From Flavobacteriales bacterium (GTDB taxonomy: Bacteria > Bacteroidota > Bacteroidia > Flavobacteriales > Flavobacteriaceae): a stretch of DNA of 64,000 nt. Positions 9,726 to 19,627 of the stretch are shown here, one piece after another. The first letter of the stretch is position 1; each line of letters starts with the position of its first letter. A program made the translations under genes and the position numbers. The notes under the pieces are model-generated. The model did not search any database, was not told the DNA's origin, and saw only the letters and a program-made list of their open reading frames with translations. The stretch covers positions 1 to 64,000 of the forward strand of contig JALWFE010000132.1 of NCBI GenBank assembly GCA_027039975.1, in the 5' to 3' direction.

Positions 9726-12230
9726 ATGAAGTTTCTATTTACACCTATTTTGCTTGTTTTTGCCTTCAATATTTGGGGACAACAACTAATCAAAGGGCGT
9801 GTTTTTGATGCCGATACCGGAAAAGCTTTGGCGTTTGCCAATATTACTTATCAAAAAAACAAAGGTGTCGTTTCCGATTTTGACGGCAAATTTGAATTGG
9901 TTATTCCGGAATCATATCATACTTTTAAGGTGGATTATATAGGTTATCAACCGGTTATTGTCAATATTCAACCCCAAAAAAAGTATTACCGGATTTCTTT
10001 AAAACCTACCGTCGAACAATTAGGAGCCGTGATTATCAACGGTAAATATGTCAATCCGGCAATTGCATTGATGAAAAAAACCATCCGGTTGAAAAAAAAG
10101 AATAATTATCAAAAAAAATTAAAAAAATATGCTTTTACCAAGTATATGAAATTTGTTGTAGGGGGAGAAACGGATAAAATCGATAAAGAATTTGATACCA
10201 TTTATAAAAACGGTAAAGCGGTATATATGGATTCCACTTTATATAAATTTAAAAAGGAATTAAGCGACAAATACATTTGGCTGATGGAAAATGTCGTCAA
10301 AATTAACGGAAAAAACGGTAGTGAAAAAGCCGAAGTTATCGCTTCACGTATAGCCGGTTTGAAACAACCCTTTTACGAATTGATTGCTTTGCAAATTTCA
10401 GGACAAAATGTATACGATGACCGTTATAAATTATTGTTTAAGTCTTACATAGGTCCTTTATCCAAAACCTCTTTTAAAACTTATAAATATGAAATTGACG
10501 ATACTGTCAGCTTGCAAAACCGTCCGGTTATTGTCGTAAATTATAAAAACACGGAAAAACCTCTGATTTCCGGTAAAATTTTTCTCGACAGTAAAAGTTT
10601 GGCTATTGCCAAATTTACTTTGAATACGTATAAAGAATTTCAATTTAATGCGGTATATGACTTTAAATATTTCCCTTCTTACGATGTATGGTTTCCTCAA
10701 AAAGCCACTATGTTAATCAAAAAAGCCGAAAAGAAAAACGGCCTGAATATCGGGGGACAAGTCATTATACAGGACAGGGAAAGAGATTCCATTGTAATAA
10801 ACGGTAAAGGTGATACCATACGTTACACCCGCAAAAAAACACCCTTGGATTTTATGTATGCCCGTTACTTGCAAAGGATATTCGACATCCGGTTAGGTGA
10901 AAATTATCCTGAAAAAATCAAATACAATATGGAAATTTCCCCTTTGGCTACCAAACGAAGCCGGGAATTTTGGGAAAAAATGCGTGGTGAAGTCTATCGT
11001 CCAAAAGAATTACGCACCTATCAATTTGTCGATTCTGCCGCTCAAAAAGACCGTGTTGAAGTTAATTTGCATAAATATAAACGGTTACTTGAAGGCTATT
11101 ATCCGCTTACAGGTAAAGTGGATTTAAATATCATAAATTTGTTGGACTATAACCGTTATGAAGGTTTTCGCTTACAATTAGGCGGACGCACCAACGAAAA
11201 TTTTTCGGATAAATGGCAAATATCGGCTTACGGTGCTTACGGTTTTAAAGATAAAGCTTTTAAATACTGCGGTAGTCTGCGATACAAAGTTTGGCATAAA
11301 ACACAGACATTTTTGCAAGTTTCATATACCGGTGATTTGAACAAATCCGCAGGATTTAAGTTTTACGGACAAGAAAATATTTTTGAAAAAGAATTGCGTT
11401 TTTCGTATGATAAATTTTACCGTCATCAAACGGCAAATGTCAGTTTATCACATTTGATAACCCAACATATCAAATTGGATTTCGGTTTATCCAAAACTTA
11501 CATAACAACCGCTTTTCCCATTCCTTTTCACAGGGGCAGGTTAGAATTTCAAGAAAAAGATCAAACTTTTTATGAAATCGGCTTGGAATTGACACCTTTT
11601 TCAAAATATTTTCTTGCCCCTGAGGGCCGGCGCGTATTAAAAGACGGCTATCCGAAACTTTTTGTGCATTTTGAACAAAGTATCCCGCAATGGCAATCCA
11701 ATCCCGCGAATTACTACCGTATTGATGTTCAAACGTATTTGAAAAAAACTTATATCAATCAAAATTATACGGAACTTTATGCCAGACTGGGTTGGGCACC
11801 GCAAGATGCCGGCATCGATCACTTGTTTGCACCGGTAAGCAATTACTATCCCGGCAGCAATCCTTTAAAACGTTTTAATATTCCTTCAAAATTTGCCTTT
11901 GAAACGATGAAAGACTTGGAATTTATCGATAATTTTCTCGTCACCGGACATTTGCAACATACATTTACAAACCTTAAAATTCAAAAAAACAAAAGTATCG
12001 ATATCCGTGTCACCGGCGGTGCCGCTTTCGGATTGAGCTATGACACCAATAAATACAATGGTATTAAATCGCTGGACAAGGTGTATTACGAAACAGGCAT
12101 CGAATTCAGACGTTTGTATTCTTTAATGGGACTTGGATTTTATTACCGGCTCGGGGCTTATGCACATCCGGATTTTTTAGACAATTTATCCGTCCGCTTG
12201 ACCCTCGACCCTTTAAAGATTTTTGAATAA
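9726..12230 (+). CDS. Outer-membrane protein with carboxypeptidase-regulatory-like domain (DUF5686 family)
   Basis: 834 aa; signal peptide, 'IKGRVFDADTGKALAFANITYQ' CarbopepD_reg-like domain, C-terminal beta-barrel-like region. Confidence 0.85.
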   Translation: MKFLFTPILLVFAFNIWGQQLIKGRVFDADTGKALAFANITYQKNKGVVSDFDGKFELVIPESYHTFKVDYIGYQPVIVNIQPQKKYYRISLKPTVEQLGAVIINGKYVNPAIALMKKTIRLKKKNNYQKKLKKYAFTKYMKFVVGGETDKIDKEFDTIYKNGKAVYMDSTLYKFKKELSDKYIWLMENVVKINGKNGSEKAEVIASRIAGLKQPFYELIALQISGQNVYDDRYKLLFKSYIGPLSKTSFKTYKYEIDDTVSLQNRPVIVVNYKNTEKPLISGKIFLDSKSLAIAKFTLNTYKEFQFNAVYDFKYFPSYDVWFPQKATMLIKKAEKKNGLNIGGQVIIQDRERDSIVINGKGDTIRYTRKKTPLDFMYARYLQRIFDIRLGENYPEKIKYNMEISPLATKRSREFWEKMRGEVYRPKELRTYQFVDSAAQKDRVEVNLHKYKRLLEGYYPLTGKVDLNIINLLDYNRYEGFRLQLGGRTNENFSDKWQISAYGAYGFKDKAFKYCGSLRYKVWHKTQTFLQVSYTGDLNKSAGFKFYGQENIFEKELRFSYDKFYRHQTANVSLSHLITQHIKLDFGLSKTYITTAFPIPFHRGRLEFQEKDQTFYEIGLELTPFSKYFLAPEGRRVLKDGYPKLFVHFEQSIPQWQSNPANYYRIDVQTYLKKTYINQNYTELYARLGWAPQDAGIDHLFAPVSNYYPGSNPLKRFNIPSKFAFETMKDLEFIDNFLVTGHLQHTFTNLKIQKNKSIDIRVTGGAAFGLSYDTNKYNGIKSLDKVYYETGIEFRRLYSLMGLGFYYRLGAYAHPDFLDNLSVRLTLDPLKIFE

Positions 12231-12245
12231 AATAATCCGGGATTA

Positions 12246-13154
12246 TTACAATTCGGCTTTGATACCTTTGACATTACGGTCGATTTTGCGTAGCAATCCC
12301 AACAAAACTTTCCCGGGACCTACTTCTATAAATTCAGTAGCACCGTCGGCAATCATTTGTTTTACGGTTTGTGTCCACAGCACCGGTGATGTCAACTGTT
12401 TATTGAGATTTTCTTTTATTTTTTCCGGGTCGGTTTCAGGTTTGGCCGTTACATTTTGATAGACAGGAGCAATAGGTGTTTTAAAACCGGTTTCTGCAAT
12501 GGCTTTGGCCAGTTCTTCACGGGCAGGTTCCATCAAAGGCGAATGAAAAGCACCACCGACAGGAAGCAAAACAGCCCGTCTGGCACCGGCTTTGAGCAAA
12601 GCCTCATTGGCACGTTTTACAGCTCCGGTTTCACCACTGATAACCAATTGCCCCGGACTGTTATAATTGGCAGGTGCCACAATACCATCAATTTGACGAC
12701 AAACCGCTTCTACGGTTTCATCATCCAGATTTAAAATGGCCGACATTGTCGAATCGACCAGCTCGGTTGCCTTTTGCATCGCTTCGGCACGCTTGGAAAC
12801 CAATCGCAATCCGTCTTCAAAACTCAACGATTTGCCGGCAACCAAAGCCGAAAATTCACCTAATGAATGACCGGCCAACATATCCGGTTTGAAATCATCA
12901 CCCAATAATTCCGCCGAAATAACCGAATGTAAAAAAATAGCCGGCTGGGTGACACGGGTTTGTCTTAAATCTTCCGCCGTGCCTTCAAACATAATTTTGG
13001 CAATATCAAAACCTAAAATATCATTGGCTTGGGCAAAACGCTGCTTGGCCAAATCATATTTATCGTAAAGTTCTTTGCCCATACCTTCGTATTGGGACCC
13101 TTGACCGGGAAAAATATATGCTTTCATAATCTTTGATTTGTTTTGTTTGGGCAA
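12246..13154 (-). CDS. fabD: Malonyl-CoA:ACP transacylase
   Basis: 'FPGQGSQYEGMGKELY...LAGHSLGEFSALVAG' GHSLG active site. Confidence 0.97.
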   Translation of the reverse strand: MPKQNKSKIMKAYIFPGQGSQYEGMGKELYDKYDLAKQRFAQANDILGFDIAKIMFEGTAEDLRQTRVTQPAIFLHSVISAELLGDDFKPDMLAGHSLGEFSALVAGKSLSFEDGLRLVSKRAEAMQKATELVDSTMSAILNLDDETVEAVCRQIDGIVAPANYNSPGQLVISGETGAVKRANEALLKAGARRAVLLPVGGAFHSPLMEPAREELAKAIAETGFKTPIAPVYQNVTAKPETDPEKIKENLNKQLTSPVLWTQTVKQMIADGATEFIEVGPGKVLLGLLRKIDRNVKGIKAEL

Positions 13155-13199
13155 AAATACATAACTTAGTTGAAAGTTGAAAGTTACAGTTCATTGTAT

Positions 13200-13740
13200 A
13201 TTCCGGTGTTTTATAAATGTTTTCCGTTTTATACTATATTTTCGTCTTGTAAATTGATGAATTGAGGATTTATTGTGCTTCATTGAATAATTCGTTTATT
13301 GATGATTGCTTGTTATTATAAACCGTATTATTCGTTTCATAAATTGAGGAATTGAGGATTTGTATTGCTTCAAAGAATATATCGTTATTTGATGAATGTT
13401 TTCTATTTCATACCTTATGTTCGTTTTATAAATTGAGGAAATGAGGAGTAGGTCGCTGAGTGATTTTGCGAGGTAACGAGCAAAATTGTATCGAAGCGCA
13501 CTCCTCATTTCCTCATTTACTCACTTCCTCATTTCCTCAATTCCTCACTTCCTCATCTCATCAATTCATCAGTTCATCAATTCATCAGTTCCTCAATTCC
13601 TCAATAATTTTCCATTTCCCACTTCAAACAGTATATCGCTTCGCTCCACTTGTTACTTGTTACTAATAAATACTAACTTTCAACTTTTAACGTTTAACTT
13701 TCAACTAATTATTTTTTTGGTTTATATTTGAACATTTAAA
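13200..13740. repeat. Intergenic repeat mosaic: tandem ~85-bp units plus 8-9-mer arrays
   Basis: Units containing 'GAGGATTTGTATTGCTTCAAAGAATATATCGTTATTTGATGAATGTTTTCTATTTCATACC'; then (CTCATTTCCTCA)n and (CATCAATTCATCAGTT)n. Confidence 0.85.
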
Positions 13741-13750
13741 AAAGATATTT

Positions 13751-16000
13751 ATGCATTTCCCTCATTTTTTATTTCTTTCCTTTCTTTGTTTTTTAATCAA
13801 TCCCTTGCAGTCTCAAAACAAAAACACTGCATGGGTCGATATGTTTTCTTATTTAAAAGTCAAAAATATTCAAGCGTCCGGCTCACGTGTTTATGCCCAA
13901 TCCGAAAATGCTTTTTTTATTTTTGATACTAATTCCGGTGAAATTGAAAGATTTTCCAGTATTAACGGCCTGACCGGCGATAAAATTTCAGGATTTTATT
14001 ATCACGGTGATTTACAAAAACTCTTTGTTTTTCACAAAGGCGGTTTAATTGAAGTCGTCGATAACCAAAAAAATGTTTACCGGTCACCAGAATTGGCCTA
14101 CAACCATTTTATTCCTGTCGATAAAAAGGAACTTAACGATATAGCCGTAAATGGCAATTTACTTTATCTGGCTACAAAATACGGAATCAGTGTGTATAAT
14201 TTGAAAAAAAATGAATTTGGAGACACGTTTTATTTTTTGGGAAACAACGGCAATCTCGAAGTAAAAAGCATTGCGGTTTATAATCAAAAAATTTTTGCCG
14301 CAACCCCGGAAGGTTTGTATTATGCCGGTATCAATGATAATTTAATAGATACAAATGTTTGGACAAAAATTGATAATACGGAATGGCGGGATTTTGCTGT
14401 TTTCAATCAAACTTTACTCGGTATCAAAGGGAAAGAAGTTTACGAAATTACATCACAAAACCAAAACCTGATATTAAGTGTCAACGAAAATATCAGCAAG
14501 CTACACGGCGGGACATATTTATCGCTTATTTTTTCGCATCATATAGAATCTTATAATGACAATTTTGTTTTACTACATTATTACAATTCCGTCGATTTTC
14601 CGGATGATCAATTTTCTGATGCCGTTTACTCCAATGATTATGTATATATCGGCACCGGCAAACACGGTATGCTGCGAACCCCTTTTGACAGACAACAATA
14701 TACAGTGATACATCCCGATTCTCCACTGAGTAATCACGCTTACGCCGTTGATGCCCGTGATGGTATTTTATGGTTGGCTTACGGTGACCATACGGCTTTT
14801 AATCCCTATCCGTTGCATAAAGAAGGTTTGAGTTCTTATCAAAATAAAACTTGGGTCAACATACCTTATGATGATTTTCAAATCAGTGATATAAGTTTTG
14901 TTAAAATCAATCCGGCTAACACAAGCGAAGTGTATTTTGCATCACCCAAAAACGGTTTGATTAGAGTAAGACAAAATCAAATTGACAAAATTTTCAATCA
15001 AAATAACAGCCCGTTGCAAATGTTTGGCAATGACGGTATCAGGGTATATGCAATGGATTTTGATTCGCAACATAATTTATGGGTGACACAAATAATGCAA
15101 CCGTCCTTATTAAAACTCAAACCGGATGACAATTGGGAAACCGTTGATTTATCGAATATTTTACAAATGCCTAATCAAGATTACCACGGTTTTAGCGATA
15201 TGAAAATCGATGCGGATGATAATATTTGGTTCGGAACGGATAAAAAAGGATTGATTGGTTACAATCAAAAAACACAAGATTTGAAATTTCTCAAATCCGG
15301 TTTGCAATCATCCGCTTATCCGTTGGTGCAAACATTGGACATCGATAAAGACAAGATTTTATGGGCCGGCAATCGTGAAGGTTTACGCATTTTACCGGAG
15401 CCTCAACAAATTTTTAATAATGTTCAAATGGAATTTCAACCGGTAAAAGTTGTATTCAACGATGTTGTCCAACTGCTAATGGAAGGACAAAACATTACAA
15501 AAATAAGAACGGACGGCTCCAATAACAAATGGATTACCACTTTGGGAAGCGGTGTCTATTATTTTAATGAAGACGGCACACAAACCATCTATCATTTTAC
15601 CAAAGAAAACAGCCCTTTACCCTCTGACGATGTTTATGATGTAGCTATCGACGGCAGTAACGGTATGGTCTATTTTGCCACGCTTAAAGGTTTGATCGGA
15701 TACAAAGGATTTGCCACAGAAGGAAGTGATAATATGGATGATGTTTATGCCTTTCCAAATCCGGCAAATGAAAAAATACACGATTTTGTAACAATTCGCG
15801 GATTGATTGAAGGTGTTAATGTCAAAATAGTTGATGTCGCCGGCAACCTGGTATACGAAACAACTGCCAAAGGGGGCAGTGTCCAATGGGATTTAACGGC
15901 TTTTGGCAAGTATAAAGTGGCATCCGGAGTTTATATCGCTCTGATTACCAATGATGATGGCACCAAAACCCAAACAACAAAAATTTTGGTTATTAAATAA
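13751..16000 (+). CDS. porZ: T9SS-associated beta-propeller protein PorZ
   Basis: 749 aa; two-component-regulator-propeller-like repeats, C-terminal type-A sorting-domain-like end; upstream of recO, a known flavobacterial arrangement. Confidence 0.85.
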   Translation: MHFPHFLFLSFLCFLINPLQSQNKNTAWVDMFSYLKVKNIQASGSRVYAQSENAFFIFDTNSGEIERFSSINGLTGDKISGFYYHGDLQKLFVFHKGGLIEVVDNQKNVYRSPELAYNHFIPVDKKELNDIAVNGNLLYLATKYGISVYNLKKNEFGDTFYFLGNNGNLEVKSIAVYNQKIFAATPEGLYYAGINDNLIDTNVWTKIDNTEWRDFAVFNQTLLGIKGKEVYEITSQNQNLILSVNENISKLHGGTYLSLIFSHHIESYNDNFVLLHYYNSVDFPDDQFSDAVYSNDYVYIGTGKHGMLRTPFDRQQYTVIHPDSPLSNHAYAVDARDGILWLAYGDHTAFNPYPLHKEGLSSYQNKTWVNIPYDDFQISDISFVKINPANTSEVYFASPKNGLIRVRQNQIDKIFNQNNSPLQMFGNDGIRVYAMDFDSQHNLWVTQIMQPSLLKLKPDDNWETVDLSNILQMPNQDYHGFSDMKIDADDNIWFGTDKKGLIGYNQKTQDLKFLKSGLQSSAYPLVQTLDIDKDKILWAGNREGLRILPEPQQIFNNVQMEFQPVKVVFNDVVQLLMEGQNITKIRTDGSNNKWITTLGSGVYYFNEDGTQTIYHFTKENSPLPSDDVYDVAIDGSNGMVYFATLKGLIGYKGFATEGSDNMDDVYAFPNPANEKIHDFVTIRGLIEGVNVKIVDVAGNLVYETTAKGGSVQWDLTAFGKYKVASGVYIALITNDDGTKTQTTKILVIK

Positions 16001-16002
16001 TA

Positions 16003-16719
16003 ATGATTGTATCCACGCCGGCAATAGTTTTAACTATAATCAAATACAACGATAATGATGCCGTGATTAAAACTTACACGGCTCAAACCGGTTTTACTTC
16101 ATTTTTTATCCGTAATTTTTTTAAAGGAAAAACAAGCAGACAAAAAAAAGCGGTATTCCAGCCCGGTGCATTGCTCGAAATAATCTTTCATTTTAAAAAT
16201 AAAGGACATCTGGAACACCTCAAAGATGCCCGTATTTTATACCATTACAAAAATATTCACAAGGATTTTGACAAACTCAATCTGTTGACTTTTTTAAGAG
16301 AAATACTTTTGGAAAGTTTGAAAAACGAACAAGGTGATAATGAATTATTTCATTTTATTTTTGAAAATTTTACCCTCCTGGATCAAGCGGAAACCGACCC
16401 GGATTTTCACTTGAAATTTTTGTTACAACTAACCCGTTATCTCGGTTTTTTTCCTGATTTACAAACAGATGGAAAATTTTTTGATTTAAAAAATGCCGTT
16501 TTTACCGATCAAATACCTCTCAATCCGTATCTTAATGAAACCGAAACGGTCTTATTCAAAAACTTTTCAGGTATGATTTTTGCTACAAAAAATAATACAA
16601 AATTGAAGCAGTCTGACCGGAAAGAGCTAATCGATATATTATTGCATTATTACCGTTATCATATCTCACAATTCAATATGCCCGTTTCGGTCAAAATACT
16701 GCATCAAATGTATGAGTAA
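16003..16719 (+). CDS. recO: DNA repair protein RecO
   Basis: 'TPAIVLTIIKYNDNDAVIKTYTAQTGFTSFFIRNFF' RecO N-terminus. Confidence 0.93.
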   Translation: MIVSTPAIVLTIIKYNDNDAVIKTYTAQTGFTSFFIRNFFKGKTSRQKKAVFQPGALLEIIFHFKNKGHLEHLKDARILYHYKNIHKDFDKLNLLTFLREILLESLKNEQGDNELFHFIFENFTLLDQAETDPDFHLKFLLQLTRYLGFFPDLQTDGKFFDLKNAVFTDQIPLNPYLNETETVLFKNFSGMIFATKNNTKLKQSDRKELIDILLHYYRYHISQFNMPVSVKILHQMYE

Positions 16720-16724
16720 TTCGT

Positions 16725-19205
16725 ATGTTTTCAACAACCGTAATTATGAGAAAAAAATTATCCAGCTTTTCGGTATTATTTATTATACTAACGGTTTCAG
16801 TCGCCAAAGCACAAGAAATTGTCGTTGTCGATATGGAAACAAGCTTTCCGATTCAAAATGTAACCGTTAAAAGTCCCGATGGTAAATACCTTTTTCATAC
16901 CAATGCAAACGGAACGGTTAATATCCGCAATTTTAGAAAAAAAGACACCATAATTTTCGAACATCCTTTGTATGATATTTTTATTACGACTAAACGTGAT
17001 ATTATAAAAAACAATTATACCGTTGAACTGGTCAAAAAATATCAAAAGCTTGACAACGTTATATTGTCGGTTTCCCGTACAAAAAGCAAAAAAAAATCGG
17101 TTGCCAAACAAGTAAAAGTCATCGATTATATTGAAACTTTAAAAGTGCAACCGGGTACAGCGGCCGATTTGTTGGAAGACGCCGGAAATATTCACGTTCA
17201 AAGAACCCAAGGCGGTGCCGGAAGTCCGGTTATCAGAGGTTTGGAAGCCAATCGCGTTCTGCTGGTAATAGACGGCATCCGTCTCAATAATGCCATCTCT
17301 CGTACGGGACACTTACATACGACCATCACTATCAACCCTTTAAATTTGGACAGAACGGAAATCATATACGGACCTTCTGCCATTTACGGCTCTGATGCTT
17401 TGGGTGGTGTTATCAACTTTTACACCAAAACACCTGTGATTAACAACCGGAAAAAATTATCCGGAAGTGCTATGGCACGATATGCCAGCGCTACCAACGA
17501 AACCTCTTACCATTTCAGTTCCGATGTCAGTTTTCCACATTGGGCTTCAACTTTTGCACTGTCATACAGTGATTTCGGAAATATCAGAATGGGTAGCAAT
17601 CGTTGGCACGGTTATGAAAATTGGGGAATTGTACCTTTATATTCAATAAATTCCGAAGATTATTATACCAACCAGGAAACGGAAAATCCCGATAAAAATT
17701 TACAACCGAATACCGCTTTCAAACAAAAAAATTTTTTCAACAAAACTGTTATCTCTCTTGGCAAAGATAATAACGAATTGATTTTGGAAACACAATTGAA
17801 TTTGAATTCCGAAATAAACCGTTTCGACAAACTCAACGAATACAAAAACGGTCACCTTAAATTTGCCGAATGGCGGTACGGACCTTCAAAAAGGCTATTA
17901 ATTTCCCCTCAACTTAACCTGCATTTTGATACCAAATGGCTCAAAAAAGCCCGTATAATTTTAGCCTATCAAGATTGGGACGAAAGTCGTATATCCCGGA
18001 AATACGGTAGTGATATACGCCGGTACAAAAAAGAAAATGTTAAAGTTTATTCATTCAACGCAGATTTAAACACACGTTTTAGCGATCGCAAGATTTTTTC
18101 TTATGGCCTTGAAGCTACATACAACGAAGTTAGCTCCAAAGCTTACAGTAAAAAACTCATCGTAAACGGAAATGAAATAACAGGATACCAACCCGGACCG
18201 CCTGTACCTGCACGTTATCCCGACGGCGGCAGCCACTATTCCAGCTTTGCCGCTTATGGCAATTTCAAATTTATTGTCAATGATAAATCGAGTTTTAATG
18301 CCGGTATGCGGTTTACTCAAACTTATGTCAGTGTTATCTGGAAAGACAATACTTTCATAACTTTACCTTACAATATAAATGAATTGGCAAATTTTGCCTT
18401 TACAGGTGATATCAGCTATATTTTCACACCCGGAAATTGGAAATTTAATATCATAGGCTCATCCGGTTTTCGCTCGCCTAATGTCGATGATATCGGAAAA
18501 ATCAGAGAAAAAAGAGGAAAAGTCATCGTTCCGAATATTTATCTCAAACCCGAATATGCTTACAATGGTGAAATAGCGATAACCCGTTTTTTAAACCGCA
18601 AAAAATTTAATATTTCATTAGATGCTTATTATTCGTATTTATACCATTATATCACCCGCGACAAATTTGAATTGGTCCCCGGACAAACCACCATTATCTA
18701 TGACGGTGAACCTGCGGAAACTTATGCCAATGTCAATGCCGGCGATGCCGAAATTTACGGTGGCTCCTTAACTTTGGAAGGTAAACTCAACAAACATTTC
18801 GGACTGGACGGCGGTGTATTTTATACCAAAGGGCGAATGCTTGATAAACACCGTCCTTTACCATCCATCCCACCTGTGTACGGGAATGCCAAACTAACTT
18901 ACAAATTCGTTAATTTCGAAACCTCGCTGCAATACCGTTTTATGTTGGAAAAACCCGTTGAGGAATATGATATCATAGGAGGCGTTGATAATATCGAAGA
19001 ATCACCCGTGGATCCTGATACGGGAGAATATGCCGGATTCCCGCAATGGCATATTCTCAACTGGTATGCCACATATCATCTCAATCAAGATATCTCTATC
19101 AATGCCGGTATTGAAAATATTTTTGATATCCATTACAAAGAATTTGCCTCGGCAGTAAGTGCACCCGGCCGGAATTTTAAAGTACAGTTTATCATACATT
19201 TTTAA
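16725..19205 (+). CDS. TonB-dependent receptor (likely start at ATG 16746)
   Basis: Plug domain 'TAADLLEDAGNIHVQRTQGGAGSPVIRGLEANRVLLVIDGIRLNNAISRTGH...LDRTEIIYGPSAIYGSDALGGVINFYTK'. Confidence 0.93.
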   Translation: MFSTTVIMRKKLSSFSVLFIILTVSVAKAQEIVVVDMETSFPIQNVTVKSPDGKYLFHTNANGTVNIRNFRKKDTIIFEHPLYDIFITTKRDIIKNNYTVELVKKYQKLDNVILSVSRTKSKKKSVAKQVKVIDYIETLKVQPGTAADLLEDAGNIHVQRTQGGAGSPVIRGLEANRVLLVIDGIRLNNAISRTGHLHTTITINPLNLDRTEIIYGPSAIYGSDALGGVINFYTKTPVINNRKKLSGSAMARYASATNETSYHFSSDVSFPHWASTFALSYSDFGNIRMGSNRWHGYENWGIVPLYSINSEDYYTNQETENPDKNLQPNTAFKQKNFFNKTVISLGKDNNELILETQLNLNSEINRFDKLNEYKNGHLKFAEWRYGPSKRLLISPQLNLHFDTKWLKKARIILAYQDWDESRISRKYGSDIRRYKKENVKVYSFNADLNTRFSDRKIFSYGLEATYNEVSSKAYSKKLIVNGNEITGYQPGPPVPARYPDGGSHYSSFAAYGNFKFIVNDKSSFNAGMRFTQTYVSVIWKDNTFITLPYNINELANFAFTGDISYIFTPGNWKFNIIGSSGFRSPNVDDIGKIREKRGKVIVPNIYLKPEYAYNGEIAITRFLNRKKFNISLDAYYSYLYHYITRDKFELVPGQTTIIYDGEPAETYANVNAGDAEIYGGSLTLEGKLNKHFGLDGGVFYTKGRMLDKHRPLPSIPPVYGNAKLTYKFVNFETSLQYRFMLEKPVEEYDIIGGVDNIEESPVDPDTGEYAGFPQWHILNWYATYHLNQDISINAGIENIFDIHYKEFASAVSAPGRNFKVQFIIHF

Positions 19206-19627
19206 CGTTGCAATTTGAAATTTGAAAAGGTTTCAAAAAAATTTTTACACTTTTTTAAATACCTCACACCGTCGAAATAACACCGGCAACTAACCATTTA
19301 TAACTTACTACTAATTATCACCTCACCACTTGTCACTCAGCACGTTCAACTAAGTCACTGAGCCTGTCAAAGTGCGGTTACTGAGCTTGTCGAGTGTAAT
19401 CCCGCTCCCCCAACATACGTCGGTGGCACGGGATGTCGCTACGCTCCACTTTCAACTTTTAACTTTTAACTTTCAACTTTCAACTTTCAACTAAAGTGTG
19501 GCATTTCGTCACAAAAACAAGACAAAAAAGCAGTTTTTTTACTTTTGTTTACGTCTTTTTGTCGCATTTATTGTTAAGGAATATATTTTGCAACAATTTT
19601 GGCGAACAATAAAAAAGTTAATAGAAT

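Noticed and set aside
13460-13731. ORFs 13460..13666 and 13486..13731
   Set aside because: Translations of CTCATTTCCTCA/CATCAATTCATC repeats in overlapping frames; no protein-like composition.
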